NCBI GenBank assembly: GCA_002479765.1
Contig: DLOZ01000002.1
Coordinates: 1 to 64,000, forward strand
Source of the DNA: Sphingomonadales bacterium UBA7471
GTDB taxonomy: Bacteria > Pseudomonadota > Alphaproteobacteria > Sphingomonadales > Sphingomonadaceae
DNA length: 64,000 nt
Reading direction: 5' to 3'
Position numbers and translations under genes: made by a program. This document shows positions 45,022-52,769 of this stretch, piece by piece (the stretch's first letter is position 1; each line of letters opens with the position of its first letter). The notes under the pieces were generated by a model. It had not been told where the DNA came from. It did no database searches and saw nothing but the letters and a program-made list of their open reading frames with translations.

Positions 45022-45651
45022 ATGATCATTGGTCGCAGACACTTCATTCAATCGGCTATTGCCGGTGCCAGCTTGCTTGCTGCGCCATCTACAGCAGCAG
45101 ATATCGTTTTTGCCCCGGGAACCGGTAATAACAACGCTGGGTCACCTTCGCCTGCATTGCTCAGCCGCGCCAAAGCCGCGCTGGACATGCATAAAAGCCG
45201 CATTCGCAATCACGATCTCATCGCACTTGCCGACTTTTCGAAACCGTCGCGCGACCCTCGTTTTTACATCGTGGATTTACGCAACGGTTCATCCGCGCAC
45301 TATCTGGTGGCCCATGGAAAAGGTTCCGACCCTAGCCATAGCGGATGGGTTCAGCATTTCTCGAACGTGCATGGGTCCGAAGCGACATCAGCGGGCAGTT
45401 ACCTCGTGAGCGACACCTATATTGGCCAATATGGCGAATCTCGCCGCCTCATTGGTTTGGATCCGCAGAATGATCAGGCCGAAGCGCGCGCGATTGTTAT
45501 TCATCCGGCATGGTATGTGAACCAGTCTTTGATCCAGGATCAGGGTAAGATTGGCCGCAGTCAGGGTTGTTTTGCCTTCGCCAAAAATGACATCAACGTC
45601 ATTTTGGAACGCGTGGCCCCCGGCTGCCTTCTATATGCGGATAAAGTTTAG
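45022..45651 (+). CDS. Murein L,D-transpeptidase catalytic domain family protein
   Basis: 209 residues from the ATG at 45022. The N-terminus MIIGRRHFIQSAIAGASLLA carries twin arginines and looks like a Tat or Sec signal. The body matches the YkuD_2 family: FYIVDLRNGSSAHYLVAHG, the SYLVSDTYIG segment, His161 in AIVIHPAWYV and Cys183 in GRSQGCFAF. Family members have the L,D-transpeptidase fold, but activity is little studied. An in-frame ATG at 44941 is an alternative start with no better ribosome-binding site. Confidence 0.83.
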   Translation: MIIGRRHFIQSAIAGASLLAAPSTAADIVFAPGTGNNNAGSPSPALLSRAKAALDMHKSRIRNHDLIALADFSKPSRDPRFYIVDLRNGSSAHYLVAHGKGSDPSHSGWVQHFSNVHGSEATSAGSYLVSDTYIGQYGESRRLIGLDPQNDQAEARAIVIHPAWYVNQSLIQDQGKIGRSQGCFAFAKNDINVILERVAPGCLLYADKV

Positions 45652-45666
45652 GGTCAGGACCTAGCT

Positions 45667-46206
45667 TCAGCTCCGGTTGCCCGATTTGAATACACCGCAA
45701 ATTATCCGTTTGCCGCTGTTTCCGCTGGGATCTGTTTTATAATCATCTGCTTTTTCGTGAATAACCAACGCACCACCATCGGCATCTAACAGCCCGGCAG
45801 GTCCTGAAATCACAAAATCGGGCAATTTATATTCCAATGTTATTTTGCGGTCAGCGCCGGCTGTTACATTTGGCAAATCACCATGATGCGCGCCCATTGG
45901 ATTATCCCGGCCATGTTGTTTCATATCAGGGTTCCAATGTGGTCCGGCAGACGTAAAGTCCGGCCCTTGGCATTTTCCCACGGCGTGAAGGTGCATGCCA
46001 AATGTTCCCTCTGCTGGCGCTTCGGCCGATAGGCTTAGGAACAGGCCATCCCCGCGCCGCGATATGGTTGCAACGCCAGCCCGGCTGCCATCTGCCCGCG
46101 CAAGCTCAGCCGTGACGACCTCCGAAACCTCACCCGACCGTGTTGGCACAAGCGTCGCACAGCTGGCGAGAGCCGGGATGAGAAGAACAGGCAGAAATGC
46201 ACGCAT
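45667..46206 (-). CDS. sodC: Cu-Zn superoxide dismutase, lipoprotein form
   Basis: Detoxifies superoxide outside the cytoplasm. 179 residues. The signal ends with lipobox LASC (Cys16), so the enzyme is probably anchored to a membrane. Metal ligands are visible: GMHLHAVGKC (two His and the structural Cys), AGPHWNP, MGAHHGDLPN and LVIHEKADDY. The C-terminal RIICGVF supplies the second structural Cys. Confidence 0.92.
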   Translation of the reverse strand: MRAFLPVLLIPALASCATLVPTRSGEVSEVVTAELARADGSRAGVATISRRGDGLFLSLSAEAPAEGTFGMHLHAVGKCQGPDFTSAGPHWNPDMKQHGRDNPMGAHHGDLPNVTAGADRKITLEYKLPDFVISGPAGLLDADGGALVIHEKADDYKTDPSGNSGKRIICGVFKSGNRS

Positions 46207-46279
46207 ATTATGCTCCTATGGGAAAACGGCTTGGGGCATCATAACATCAACCCTGCGCCGCTCAATTTGTTTCACCTAC

Positions 46280-47170
46280 TCAATAGGCCCATGCGTCGGG
46301 TTTAATCCCCTGCGCGAAAAGGATCGCGGTTAAATCATTATGGCGCACCGCAAAATTGGCTGCGGCGGCAAGTTTCGGTCTAGGATGATAGCCCACGCCA
46401 AGGCCGTTGGCCGATACGGCTTCTGCGATCATCGGCATGTCATTGGCGCCGTCGCCGACCGCAAGAGCGGATTTCAGGTCTAACCCGAGCGTTCCTGCCG
46501 CAGATTGAAGCACCTGCCGCTTTGTCGCCGCGTCCACAATATCGGCGGCGAGACGTCCCGTCAGACGCCCCTGTTCAATCTCAAGGACATTGGCATGCAC
46601 CTCTGCAAAGCCAAGCATGGCCGCGACGGGACCGGTAAAACTGGTAAAGCCCCCCGATACCAGCACGGCATGTGCACCCCATGCAGCCATGGTGCGCACT
46701 AATGTCTCCGCCCCAGGCATGGGACGGACACGTTCGTGCAGGCATTGCTGGATCATGTCGGCATCAAGCCCAGCCAGCAAAGCAACACGCGCCTTCAGCG
46801 CCTCGGCAAAGTCCAACTCTCCCGCCATCGCCCGCTCGGTAATTGCAGCGATTTCGGGCTTTATTCCGGCAAAGTCAGCCAGCTCATCGATGCATTCGAC
46901 CGTAATCATCGTGCTATCCATATCGGAAACCAACAGCATTTTGCGCCGTTGCTCTTCATATTGGACGACGACATCGACGCGATCTTCGAGGATGGCAACC
47001 GCAGCGCGCGCATCTGCCAGAGCGCCTTCAAAGCGAATGTCCACAGCCCTGCCGTCCGCCAGCCAGTCCGTGGTTGCTGGAACGCATGTATGCGCAGCCA
47101 ATCGGTCGCAGGCTTCTGAAATAATGCCGCTTTCCAAAGAATCTGCTGCTATCAGGGTTAAGATGGGCAT
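46280..47170 (-). CDS. serB: Phosphoserine phosphatase
   Basis: Last step of serine synthesis. 296 residues from the ATG at 47170 (AGGA seven bases upstream). An N-terminal ACT-like domain (about 1-75) precedes a HAD phosphatase domain with the nucleophile in SDMDST (Asp83, Asp85), the cap region, VLVSGGFTSF and the metal-binding VGDGANDMPMI. The longer open frame to 47275 would run through miaA. Starts head to head with miaA, with overlapping 5' ends. Confidence 0.95.
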   Translation of the reverse strand: MPILTLIAADSLESGIISEACDRLAAHTCVPATTDWLADGRAVDIRFEGALADARAAVAILEDRVDVVVQYEEQRRKMLLVSDMDSTMITVECIDELADFAGIKPEIAAITERAMAGELDFAEALKARVALLAGLDADMIQQCLHERVRPMPGAETLVRTMAAWGAHAVLVSGGFTSFTGPVAAMLGFAEVHANVLEIEQGRLTGRLAADIVDAATKRQVLQSAAGTLGLDLKSALAVGDGANDMPMIAEAVSANGLGVGYHPRPKLAAAANFAVRHNDLTAILFAQGIKPDAWAY

Positions 47171-48089
47171 TTCGAATCCTAAAAAGATGGTCGCGCTTAT
47201 TGCGGGTCCGACCGCAAGCGGCAAGACAGCATTAGCGCTGCAATTGGCGCAGTCGCGCAATGTCGTGATTATCAACGCCGACAGCGCGCAAGTTTATTCC
47301 GACCTGCCGATACTCAGCGCCCAGCCTACCGAAAGCGAACAACGCAGTGCCCCGCACCGTTTATTCGGATATCTGGACGGCCAAACGCATTGTTCAGCGG
47401 CGCGCTGGGCCAATGATGCGAAAGACGCGATTGACGAAGCGCATGATGCAGGCGCGCTGCCTGTATTGGTCGGTGGCAGCGGCCTATACATCCAGACATT
47501 GCTCGATGGCATTGCACCGATACCCGACATTGATCCGGAATTGCGCGCCCGCATTCGGGCACTGCCCGTCACACAAGCTTATGCGGCGCTTCAAAAGCGC
47601 GACCCCGCTATGGCCGCAACCTTGGGCCCCGCGGATATCATCCGTATCACCCGCGCGCTTGAGGTTATTGAGGGCACTGGGCGCAGTGTAAGCGAATGGC
47701 GCAAAATCAAAACAGGCGGCATCGCGCAAGACATCTCGCTGCACCCGCTCCTCCTCTTGCCACCGCGTGAATGGCTGTATCAAAGGTGCGACATGCGATT
47801 TGAACAGATGATGCAAAGCGGCGCTATTCAAGAAGTTGAAGCCTTGCTGGCGCAGCAAATGCCCCACGATGCGCCAATCATGCGGGCCATCGGGGTTCCA
47901 GAAATCGCCGCGCTTCTTGGCGGCACTATGTCAGAGGCAGAAGCCATCGAACGCGGCCAAATTGCGACCCGCCAATATGCAAAGCGGCAGTTTACCTGGT
48001 TCAGGAACCAAGCCCCCGCCGCATGGCCTCGTATCGTCGATGAAATAAATGATTCAAATAGACGTTATTTTGAAACAATATTTCAATGA
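47163..48089 (+). CDS. miaA: tRNA dimethylallyltransferase
   Basis: Prenylates A37 in tRNAs reading UNN codons. 308 residues. P-loop GPTASGKT (15-22), INADSAQVYSDLPILSAQPT, the VGGSGLYIQTLLDGIAPIP segment and QYAKRQFTWFRNQ near the end are all family motifs. Start at 47163 (AGGG seven bases upstream) lies 8 bases inside the divergent serB gene; a second ATG at 47187 would leave 16 bases between the two. The frame stays open 573 bases upstream, but that is antisense serB. Confidence 0.95.
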   Translation: MGISNPKKMVALIAGPTASGKTALALQLAQSRNVVIINADSAQVYSDLPILSAQPTESEQRSAPHRLFGYLDGQTHCSAARWANDAKDAIDEAHDAGALPVLVGGSGLYIQTLLDGIAPIPDIDPELRARIRALPVTQAYAALQKRDPAMAATLGPADIIRITRALEVIEGTGRSVSEWRKIKTGGIAQDISLHPLLLLPPREWLYQRCDMRFEQMMQSGAIQEVEALLAQQMPHDAPIMRAIGVPEIAALLGGTMSEAEAIERGQIATRQYAKRQFTWFRNQAPAAWPRIVDEINDSNRRYFETIFQ

Positions 48090-48095
48090 TTATCG

Positions 48096-48124
48096 TTGAC
48101 ATGTCATTTTGTAATCTTTAGCTA
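48096..48124 (+). promoter_or_regulatory. Possible ilvB promoter
   Basis: A consensus -35 TTGACA (48096-48101) lies 17 bases before TAGCTA (48119-48124), a poor -10, in an AT-rich 83-base stretch between miaA and ilvB. A TGTTGC GCT GCAACA hairpin (48143-48157) follows just before the ribosome-binding region. No Leu/Ile/Val-rich leader peptide is present, unlike leuA. Confidence 0.35.
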
Positions 48125-48172
48125 GCCCGCTCTTGCCTACTGTGTTGCGCTGCAACATAGGGCAGTTTCATA

Positions 48173-49933
48173 ATGAGTGAGGACTTTGCAGTGCCCGAAA
48201 AATCCGGTGCAGAAATATTGATCGATACCTTGATCGAACAGGGTGTGGACACCGTATTCGGGTATCCCGGCGGCGCAGTTCTGCCCATTTATGACGCACT
48301 GTTTCAGCATAAGAAAATCCGTCACGTCCTCGTCCGTCACGAAGCCGGCGCTGCGCATGCCGCAGAAGGTTACGCACGTTCGACGGGCAAGCCGGGCGTC
48401 GTGCTGGTCACGTCAGGCCCCGGCGCGACCAATGCCGTCACCGGCATTGCGGATGCCTTCATGGATTCCATTCCGCTGATTGTTCTGACGGGACAGGTTG
48501 CCACCAACTTGATCGGCTCAGACGCGTTTCAGGAAGCCGACACGGTGGGCATCACGCGCCACTGTTCAAAGCACAATTATCTTGTGAAAGATCCCGCGGA
48601 CCTCGCATCCACCGTGCGTGAGGCTTTTGCCATCGCAACCAAAGGACGCCCCGGCCCCGTTGTCATCGACATTCCGAAAAACGTTCAGGTTGCAACGGCA
48701 TCCACCGACGTAAAGCGCCCAACGTCATCGCGGTTTAGCCCTGCGGGCGAAGCCGATTACGCCGAAATCAACCGCGCGGTTGAGCTTTTGGCCAATGCGA
48801 AGGCGCCAATCCTCTATACCGGCGGCGGCATTATCAATTCCGGCCCAGAGGCAAGTGCAGCACTGCGTGAACTCGCCGAACTGTGCGGCGCGCCTGTCAC
48901 ATCAACCCTCATGGGCCTTGGCGCATATCCTGCCTCCGGCGACGCATGGCTGGGTATGCTTGGCATGCACGGCACATATGAAGCCAATATGGCGATGAAC
49001 CAGTGCGACGTGATGCTATGCCTAGGCGCGCGTTTCGACGACCGCGTTACAGGTCGCTTGGATGCCTTCTCACCCGACAGCATCAAAATCCATATCGATA
49101 TTGACCGCAGTTCGATCAACAAAACGGTACGCGTTGACCTGCCCATCGTGGCGGATGTTGGCGCGGCGATGCGGCAAATGATCGAAGTGTGGAAAGGCCG
49201 TAAATATAAAGCCGCCGCGTTGGACGACTGGTGGGCACGCATCAAAGGCTGGCGCGCAGTCGACTGCCTCAGCTACACCGGCAGCACGCAGGAAATCATG
49301 CCGCAATATGCGATTGAGCGCTTGTTCGCGGCAACAAAAGACAAAGCCCCGATCATCACGACGGAAGTTGGGCAGCACCAAATGTGGGCGGCACAGCATT
49401 TCCATTTTGATGCCCCCAACAAATGGCTCACCAGCGGCGGCTTGGGAACCATGGGCTATGGCCTGCCCGCAGCGGTCGGTGCTCAAATGGGCAATCCGGA
49501 CGCGCTGGTTATCGATATCGCTGGCGAAGCGTCGATCCAGATGAATATTCAGGAAATGGCAACCGCGACCCAATATCGTTTGCCGGTCAAGGTCTTCATC
49601 CTGAACAATGAATGGATGGGCATGGTGCGCCAGTGGCAAGAGCTGACTTATGAAAGCCGGTTCTCGGAGAGCTATTCAGACAGCTTGCCCGATTTTGTGG
49701 CGCTGGCCGAAGCTTATGGATGGAAAGGCATCCGTTGCAGTGACCCGGCCAAGCTGGATGAGGCCATAGCCGAAATGCTTGCCCATGACGGCCCGGTGAT
49801 GTTCGATTGCCGCGTGCACAAAACCGCAAATTGCTTCCCGATGATACCGTCCGGTGCAGCCCATACGGACATGATCCTGCATTCCGATGAAGTATCAGGG
49901 ACGATGGACGACGAAGCAAAGGCGCTCGTATAA
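48173..49933 (+). CDS. ilvB: Acetolactate synthase, large (catalytic) subunit
   Basis: ThDP enzyme making acetolactate and acetohydroxybutyrate for valine, leucine and isoleucine. 586 residues. FGYPGGAVLPIYDAL and catalytic Glu57 in RHEAGAAHAAEGYA lie in the first domain, a FAD-binding middle domain follows, and the ThDP motif reads AGEASIQMN to FILNNEWMG (about 450-481). Residue 452 is Glu where many homologues have Asp. Shares one base (TAATG) with the regulatory subunit gene. Confidence 0.96.
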   Translation: MSEDFAVPEKSGAEILIDTLIEQGVDTVFGYPGGAVLPIYDALFQHKKIRHVLVRHEAGAAHAAEGYARSTGKPGVVLVTSGPGATNAVTGIADAFMDSIPLIVLTGQVATNLIGSDAFQEADTVGITRHCSKHNYLVKDPADLASTVREAFAIATKGRPGPVVIDIPKNVQVATASTDVKRPTSSRFSPAGEADYAEINRAVELLANAKAPILYTGGGIINSGPEASAALRELAELCGAPVTSTLMGLGAYPASGDAWLGMLGMHGTYEANMAMNQCDVMLCLGARFDDRVTGRLDAFSPDSIKIHIDIDRSSINKTVRVDLPIVADVGAAMRQMIEVWKGRKYKAAALDDWWARIKGWRAVDCLSYTGSTQEIMPQYAIERLFAATKDKAPIITTEVGQHQMWAAQHFHFDAPNKWLTSGGLGTMGYGLPAAVGAQMGNPDALVIDIAGEASIQMNIQEMATATQYRLPVKVFILNNEWMGMVRQWQELTYESRFSESYSDSLPDFVALAEAYGWKGIRCSDPAKLDEAIAEMLAHDGPVMFDCRVHKTANCFPMIPSGAAHTDMILHSDEVSGTMDDEAKALV

Positions 49934-50448
49934 TGCATATCAAACAGGAACTCACCGAACGGCATGTGCTCACGCTGACCGTCGACAACGAAGCTGGCAC
50001 GCTGGCGCGGATCGCGGGCATGTTTACCTCACGCGGTTACAACATCGACAGTTTGACCGTTGCTGATATCAGCGAAGACCATGCCATCAGCCGGATTACC
50101 ATCGTGACCCGCGGACCACCGCCGGTCATCGACCAGATCATTGCGCAATGTGAACGCCTAATCCCGGTGCACAAAGTAACGGACCTGACCGAAGCCGGCC
50201 CCCATGTGGAGCGCGAACTTGCCTTGGTTAAGGTGCGCGGCACCGGCGACCAGCGGGTTGAGGCAATGCGCCTTGCCGATATTTATCGTGCCCGCGTGAT
50301 CGACGCGACTGTCAACAGCTTCATTTTTGAGATAACCGGTGGCCCAGACAAGATCGACACGTTCGTCGCGTTGATGCGCGAAGTCGGCCTGGTTGAAGTC
50401 GGCAGAACCGGAATTGTCGGCCTGATGCGCGGAGCCGAAGGCAGCTAA
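49933..50448 (+). CDS. ilvH: Acetolactate synthase, small (regulatory) subunit
   Basis: Confers valine feedback and stimulates the catalytic subunit. 171 residues: an N-terminal ACT domain (HVLTLTVDNEAGTLARIAGMF split as HVLTLTVDNEAG and TLARIAGMF, then SRGYNIDSLTV) and a C-terminal ALS small-subunit domain (ERELALVKVRG, RVIDATVNSFIFEITG). One-base overlap with ilvB implies coupled synthesis. Confidence 0.96.
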   Translation: MHIKQELTERHVLTLTVDNEAGTLARIAGMFTSRGYNIDSLTVADISEDHAISRITIVTRGPPPVIDQIIAQCERLIPVHKVTDLTEAGPHVERELALVKVRGTGDQRVEAMRLADIYRARVIDATVNSFIFEITGGPDKIDTFVALMREVGLVEVGRTGIVGLMRGAEGS

Positions 50449-50483
50449 ATTTCATCGTCAAAATATTACGCCGTTGAAAGTAA

Positions 50484-50508
50484 GACCCTGAAACACATTC
50501 CGGGTGAC
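50484..50508. repeat. Half copy of the dispersed palindromic repeat, ilvH-ilvC gap
   Basis: GACCCTGAAAC...TCCGGGTGAC is a single ~25-base unit of the element seen doubled at 6104, 6921 and 28014, in the orientation of their right-hand half. Two bases of one arm have drifted. It lies in the 82-base ilvH-ilvC gap. Confidence 0.65.
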
Positions 50509-50530
50509 GGCAAAGCAGAAGGACTAAAAC

Positions 50531-51550
50531 ATGAAAGTATTTTACGACGCAGATTGCGATCTGGGCCTGATCAAGGACAAGAAAGTCGCGATTGTTGGTT
50601 ATGGCAGCCAAGGCCATGCACATGCACAGAATCTGCGCGACAGCGGCGTTGCGGACGTAGCCATTGCGTTGCGCGCTGGATCGGCCACCGCGAAAAAGGC
50701 CGAAGCCGCTGGTTTCAAGGTCTTGGCAAATGCCGATGCCGCCGCGTGGGCCGATATTTTGATGGTGCTGGCACCTGACGAGCATCAGGCCGCCATTTAC
50801 GCCGATGACCTGCATGCAAATATGAAGCCCGGCGCGGCGCTTGCCTTTGCCCATGGCCTGAACGTCCATTTCGGCCTTATCGAACCACGCGCAGACATTG
50901 ATGTCATCATGATCGCGCCAAAAGGCCCCGGCCATACCGTGCGCAGCGAATATCAAAAAGGCGGCGGCGTGCCCTGCCTTATCGCGGTCGCGCAAAATGC
51001 ATCGGGCAATGCCCATGACATCGCGCTTGCTTATGCAAGCGGCGTTGGCGGCGGACGCAGCGGCATCATCGAAACCAATTTCCGCGAAGAGTGCGAAACC
51101 GATCTGTTCGGTGAACAGGCCGTCCTTTGCGGTGGCATCACGCACCTTATCCAAGCCGGCTTCGAAACGCTCACCGAGGCGGGCTATGCCCCTGAAATGG
51201 CGTATTTCGAATGCTTGCACGAAACCAAGCTCATCGTTGACCTTCTATATGAAGGCGGCATCGCCAACATGCGCTATTCCATCTCCAACACCGCGGAATA
51301 TGGCGACATCACGACTGGCCCGCGCATCATTACCGACGAAACCAAAGCAGAAATGAAGCGCGTTCTTGCGGACATTCAATCCGGCCGTTTTGTGAAGAAC
51401 TTCGTTCTGGACAACCGTGCGGGACAACCTGAACTTAAGGCCGCACGCAAGGCTGCTGCCGCGCATCCAATCGAAGCAACTGGCGCAAAACTGCGCGCCA
51501 TGATGCCTTGGATCGCCAAGAATAAGCTGGTTGATCAAGCCAAAAACTAA
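50531..51550 (+). CDS. ilvC: Ketol-acid reductoisomerase (class I)
   Basis: NADPH-dependent isomerisation and reduction in branched-chain amino acid synthesis. 339 residues, the short class I form. Rossmann motif VGYGSQGHAHAQNLRDSG (25-42), APKGPGHTVRSEY, metal-binding EECETDLFGEQAVLCGG and YSISNTAEYGD. AGAAGGAC precedes the start. Third gene of ilvB-ilvH-ilvC; ends at a strong terminator. Confidence 0.97.
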   Translation: MKVFYDADCDLGLIKDKKVAIVGYGSQGHAHAQNLRDSGVADVAIALRAGSATAKKAEAAGFKVLANADAAAWADILMVLAPDEHQAAIYADDLHANMKPGAALAFAHGLNVHFGLIEPRADIDVIMIAPKGPGHTVRSEYQKGGGVPCLIAVAQNASGNAHDIALAYASGVGGGRSGIIETNFREECETDLFGEQAVLCGGITHLIQAGFETLTEAGYAPEMAYFECLHETKLIVDLLYEGGIANMRYSISNTAEYGDITTGPRIITDETKAEMKRVLADIQSGRFVKNFVLDNRAGQPELKAARKAAAAHPIEATGAKLRAMMPWIAKNKLVDQAKN

Positions 51551-51573
51551 TCTTCGTGGCATCTTGACAGTTT

Positions 51574-51608
51574 AAGGGGAGGCATCGACACTGGTGCCTC
51601 CCCTTTTT
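51574..51608 (+). terminator. Rho-independent terminator after ilvC
   Basis: Eleven-base-pair stem AAGGGGAGGCA / TGCCTCCCCTT with a ten-base loop, followed by TTT. It lies only 18 bases before the start codon of the next gene. Confidence 0.9.
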
Positions 51609-51626
51609 CATGTCTGGAGCAATTTT

Positions 51627-52256
51627 ATGCGCAAGCTTTTATGTGCCCTTCCCCTCTTCGCGGCCGTCCCCCTCATCGCACAGAGCGCACCACAAACCCC
51701 CGGCGCGGTGGATGTCACCCGCGTGACCGCAGGAACGTATAACACCGATCCTGCACACACGCTGGTCGGCTGGCGGGTTAGCCATTTCGGCTTCAACGAC
51801 TATTTTGGCATCTTCGGCGATGCGACGGGAACATTGGTTCTGGACCCTGCAAAGCCAAATGCATCAACGGTCGATATCACTATTCCTATAGGCAAAGTCA
51901 CAACCGCGAGCGCTGGCCTCACGGGCCATTTGCTTCGCGCCGGCAAAGAAGGCGGCAAAGCGGACTTTTTCGGTCCAGCGCCAGCGGACGCAAAATTTGT
52001 GTCCACCAGCGTGGTCGCCAAGGGCACGACAGCGAAAATCACGGGTAACCTAACGCTGAACGGCGTCACTAAGCCAGTCGTGCTCGACACGACATTTTCA
52101 GGTGCTGGCAACAACCCGTTCAATAAAAAACCAACCGTCGGCTTTCATGCCACCGCTGTCATCAAACGCAGCGAATTTGGCATTAGCTATGCGGTTCCGA
52201 TGATTTCGGATGACGTTACCTTGGATATCAGCGTCGCCTTTGAAAAGGCCAGCTAA
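51627..52256 (+). CDS. YceI family protein, periplasmic
   Basis: Lipocalin-like isoprenoid-binding fold of the YceI family; role in this organism unknown. 209 residues: signal peptide about 1-23 (FAAVPLIAQSA), then AGTYNTDPAHTLVGWRVSHFGF split as YNTDPAHTLVGWRV and SHFGFNDYFGIFGDATG, GNLTLNGVTKPVVLD, and VGFHATAVIKRSEFGISY, all typical. GGAG lies ten bases before the ATG at 51627. It starts 18 bases after the ilvC terminator, so its promoter must overlap that terminator or lie upstream of it. Confidence 0.9.
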   Translation: MRKLLCALPLFAAVPLIAQSAPQTPGAVDVTRVTAGTYNTDPAHTLVGWRVSHFGFNDYFGIFGDATGTLVLDPAKPNASTVDITIPIGKVTTASAGLTGHLLRAGKEGGKADFFGPAPADAKFVSTSVVAKGTTAKITGNLTLNGVTKPVVLDTTFSGAGNNPFNKKPTVGFHATAVIKRSEFGISYAVPMISDDVTLDISVAFEKAS

Positions 52257-52278
52257 GGCTCGAGAATATCATTACGCG

Positions 52279-52329
52279 AAGCCGCTGAGACAAGAAGTCT
52301 ATTTCGTCTCCTCTGTCTCTCGGCGGCTT
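52279..52329 (+). terminator. Stem-loop downstream of the yceI-type gene
   Basis: AAGCCGC (52279) pairs with GCGGCTT (52323), and the stem continues through TGAGACA / TGTCTCTCG with a small bulge. It is followed by only three T residues, so termination efficiency is uncertain. Confidence 0.4.
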
Positions 52330-52485
52330 TGCGCCAAAAAAGTGCCTAGTGCGCAGTGTCCTGCAAAAAGATCACAAAAAACGCGCTGCCAAGCCCTGAC
52401 GCCCGTAGAAAAAATTGACTCAAGTTACAAATAATGACACTTTCAAGGTCCGGTCCAGATAACAGTTAATCAGAGAGGGAAACCT

Positions 52486-52695
52486 ATGATTGAATTATGT
52501 GAGACTGAAGTAAATGCGGTATCTGGCGGAAACGGATATACGACTGATGACCTTGGCGGAGTGATGTCATCGCTCGCATCGCAATGGAAACCCCTGGATC
52601 TGGGGAAAGATCATGTGACGGCGTATCAACTTGATCAATACCGTGAGGCCAATCCTGACTCGCCTACCTGGTATGCGGACTTTTTTGGGCTTTAA
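52486..52695 (+). CDS. Small peptide with double-glycine leader (bacteriocin-like)
   Basis: 69 residues. The N-terminus MIELCETEVNAVSGG has the pattern of double-glycine leader peptides (hydrophobic residues at spaced positions, an E-V-x-x-V-S-G-G end), which C39-type peptidase transporters cut after the second Gly. The predicted mature part is 54 residues, starting NGYTTDD and ending TWYADFFGL, acidic, without cysteine. An AGAGGG lies a good distance before the ATG. No C39 peptidase, ABC exporter or immunity gene is in the window, so processing would depend on genes elsewhere. The frameshifted gene that follows may be its partner. Function is inference from the leader only. Confidence 0.7.
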   Translation: MIELCETEVNAVSGGNGYTTDDLGGVMSSLASQWKPLDLGKDHVTAYQLDQYREANPDSPTWYADFFGL

Positions 52696-52714
52696 ATTGT
52701 CATTTTAGATACCT

Positions 52715-52747
52715 TTCCCCGAAGTCATATCCAATGGCTTCGGGGAA
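52715..52747 (+). promoter_or_regulatory. Hairpin between the GG-leader peptide gene and the next gene
   Basis: Perfect ten-base-pair stem TTCCCCGAAG / CTTCGGGGAA with a 13-base loop, 19 bases after the peptide stop and 22 bases before the next start codon. There is no T run. It could stabilise the peptide mRNA or attenuate readthrough so that the peptide is made in excess. Confidence 0.55.
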
Positions 52748-52769
52748 TGTGCAACGGTGGGAGCGGTCA

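Noticed and set aside
46590..47162. 191-codon in-frame extension upstream of miaA
   Set aside because: The stretch is antisense to serB; MiaA homology begins at MGISNPKKMVALIAGPT, and a good ribosome-binding site precedes 47163.
48102..48122. Mini-ORF (MSFCNL) before ilvB as an attenuator peptide
   Set aside because: It has one Leu and no Ile or Val run and no stem that would respond to it; unlike leuA there is no attenuator logic.
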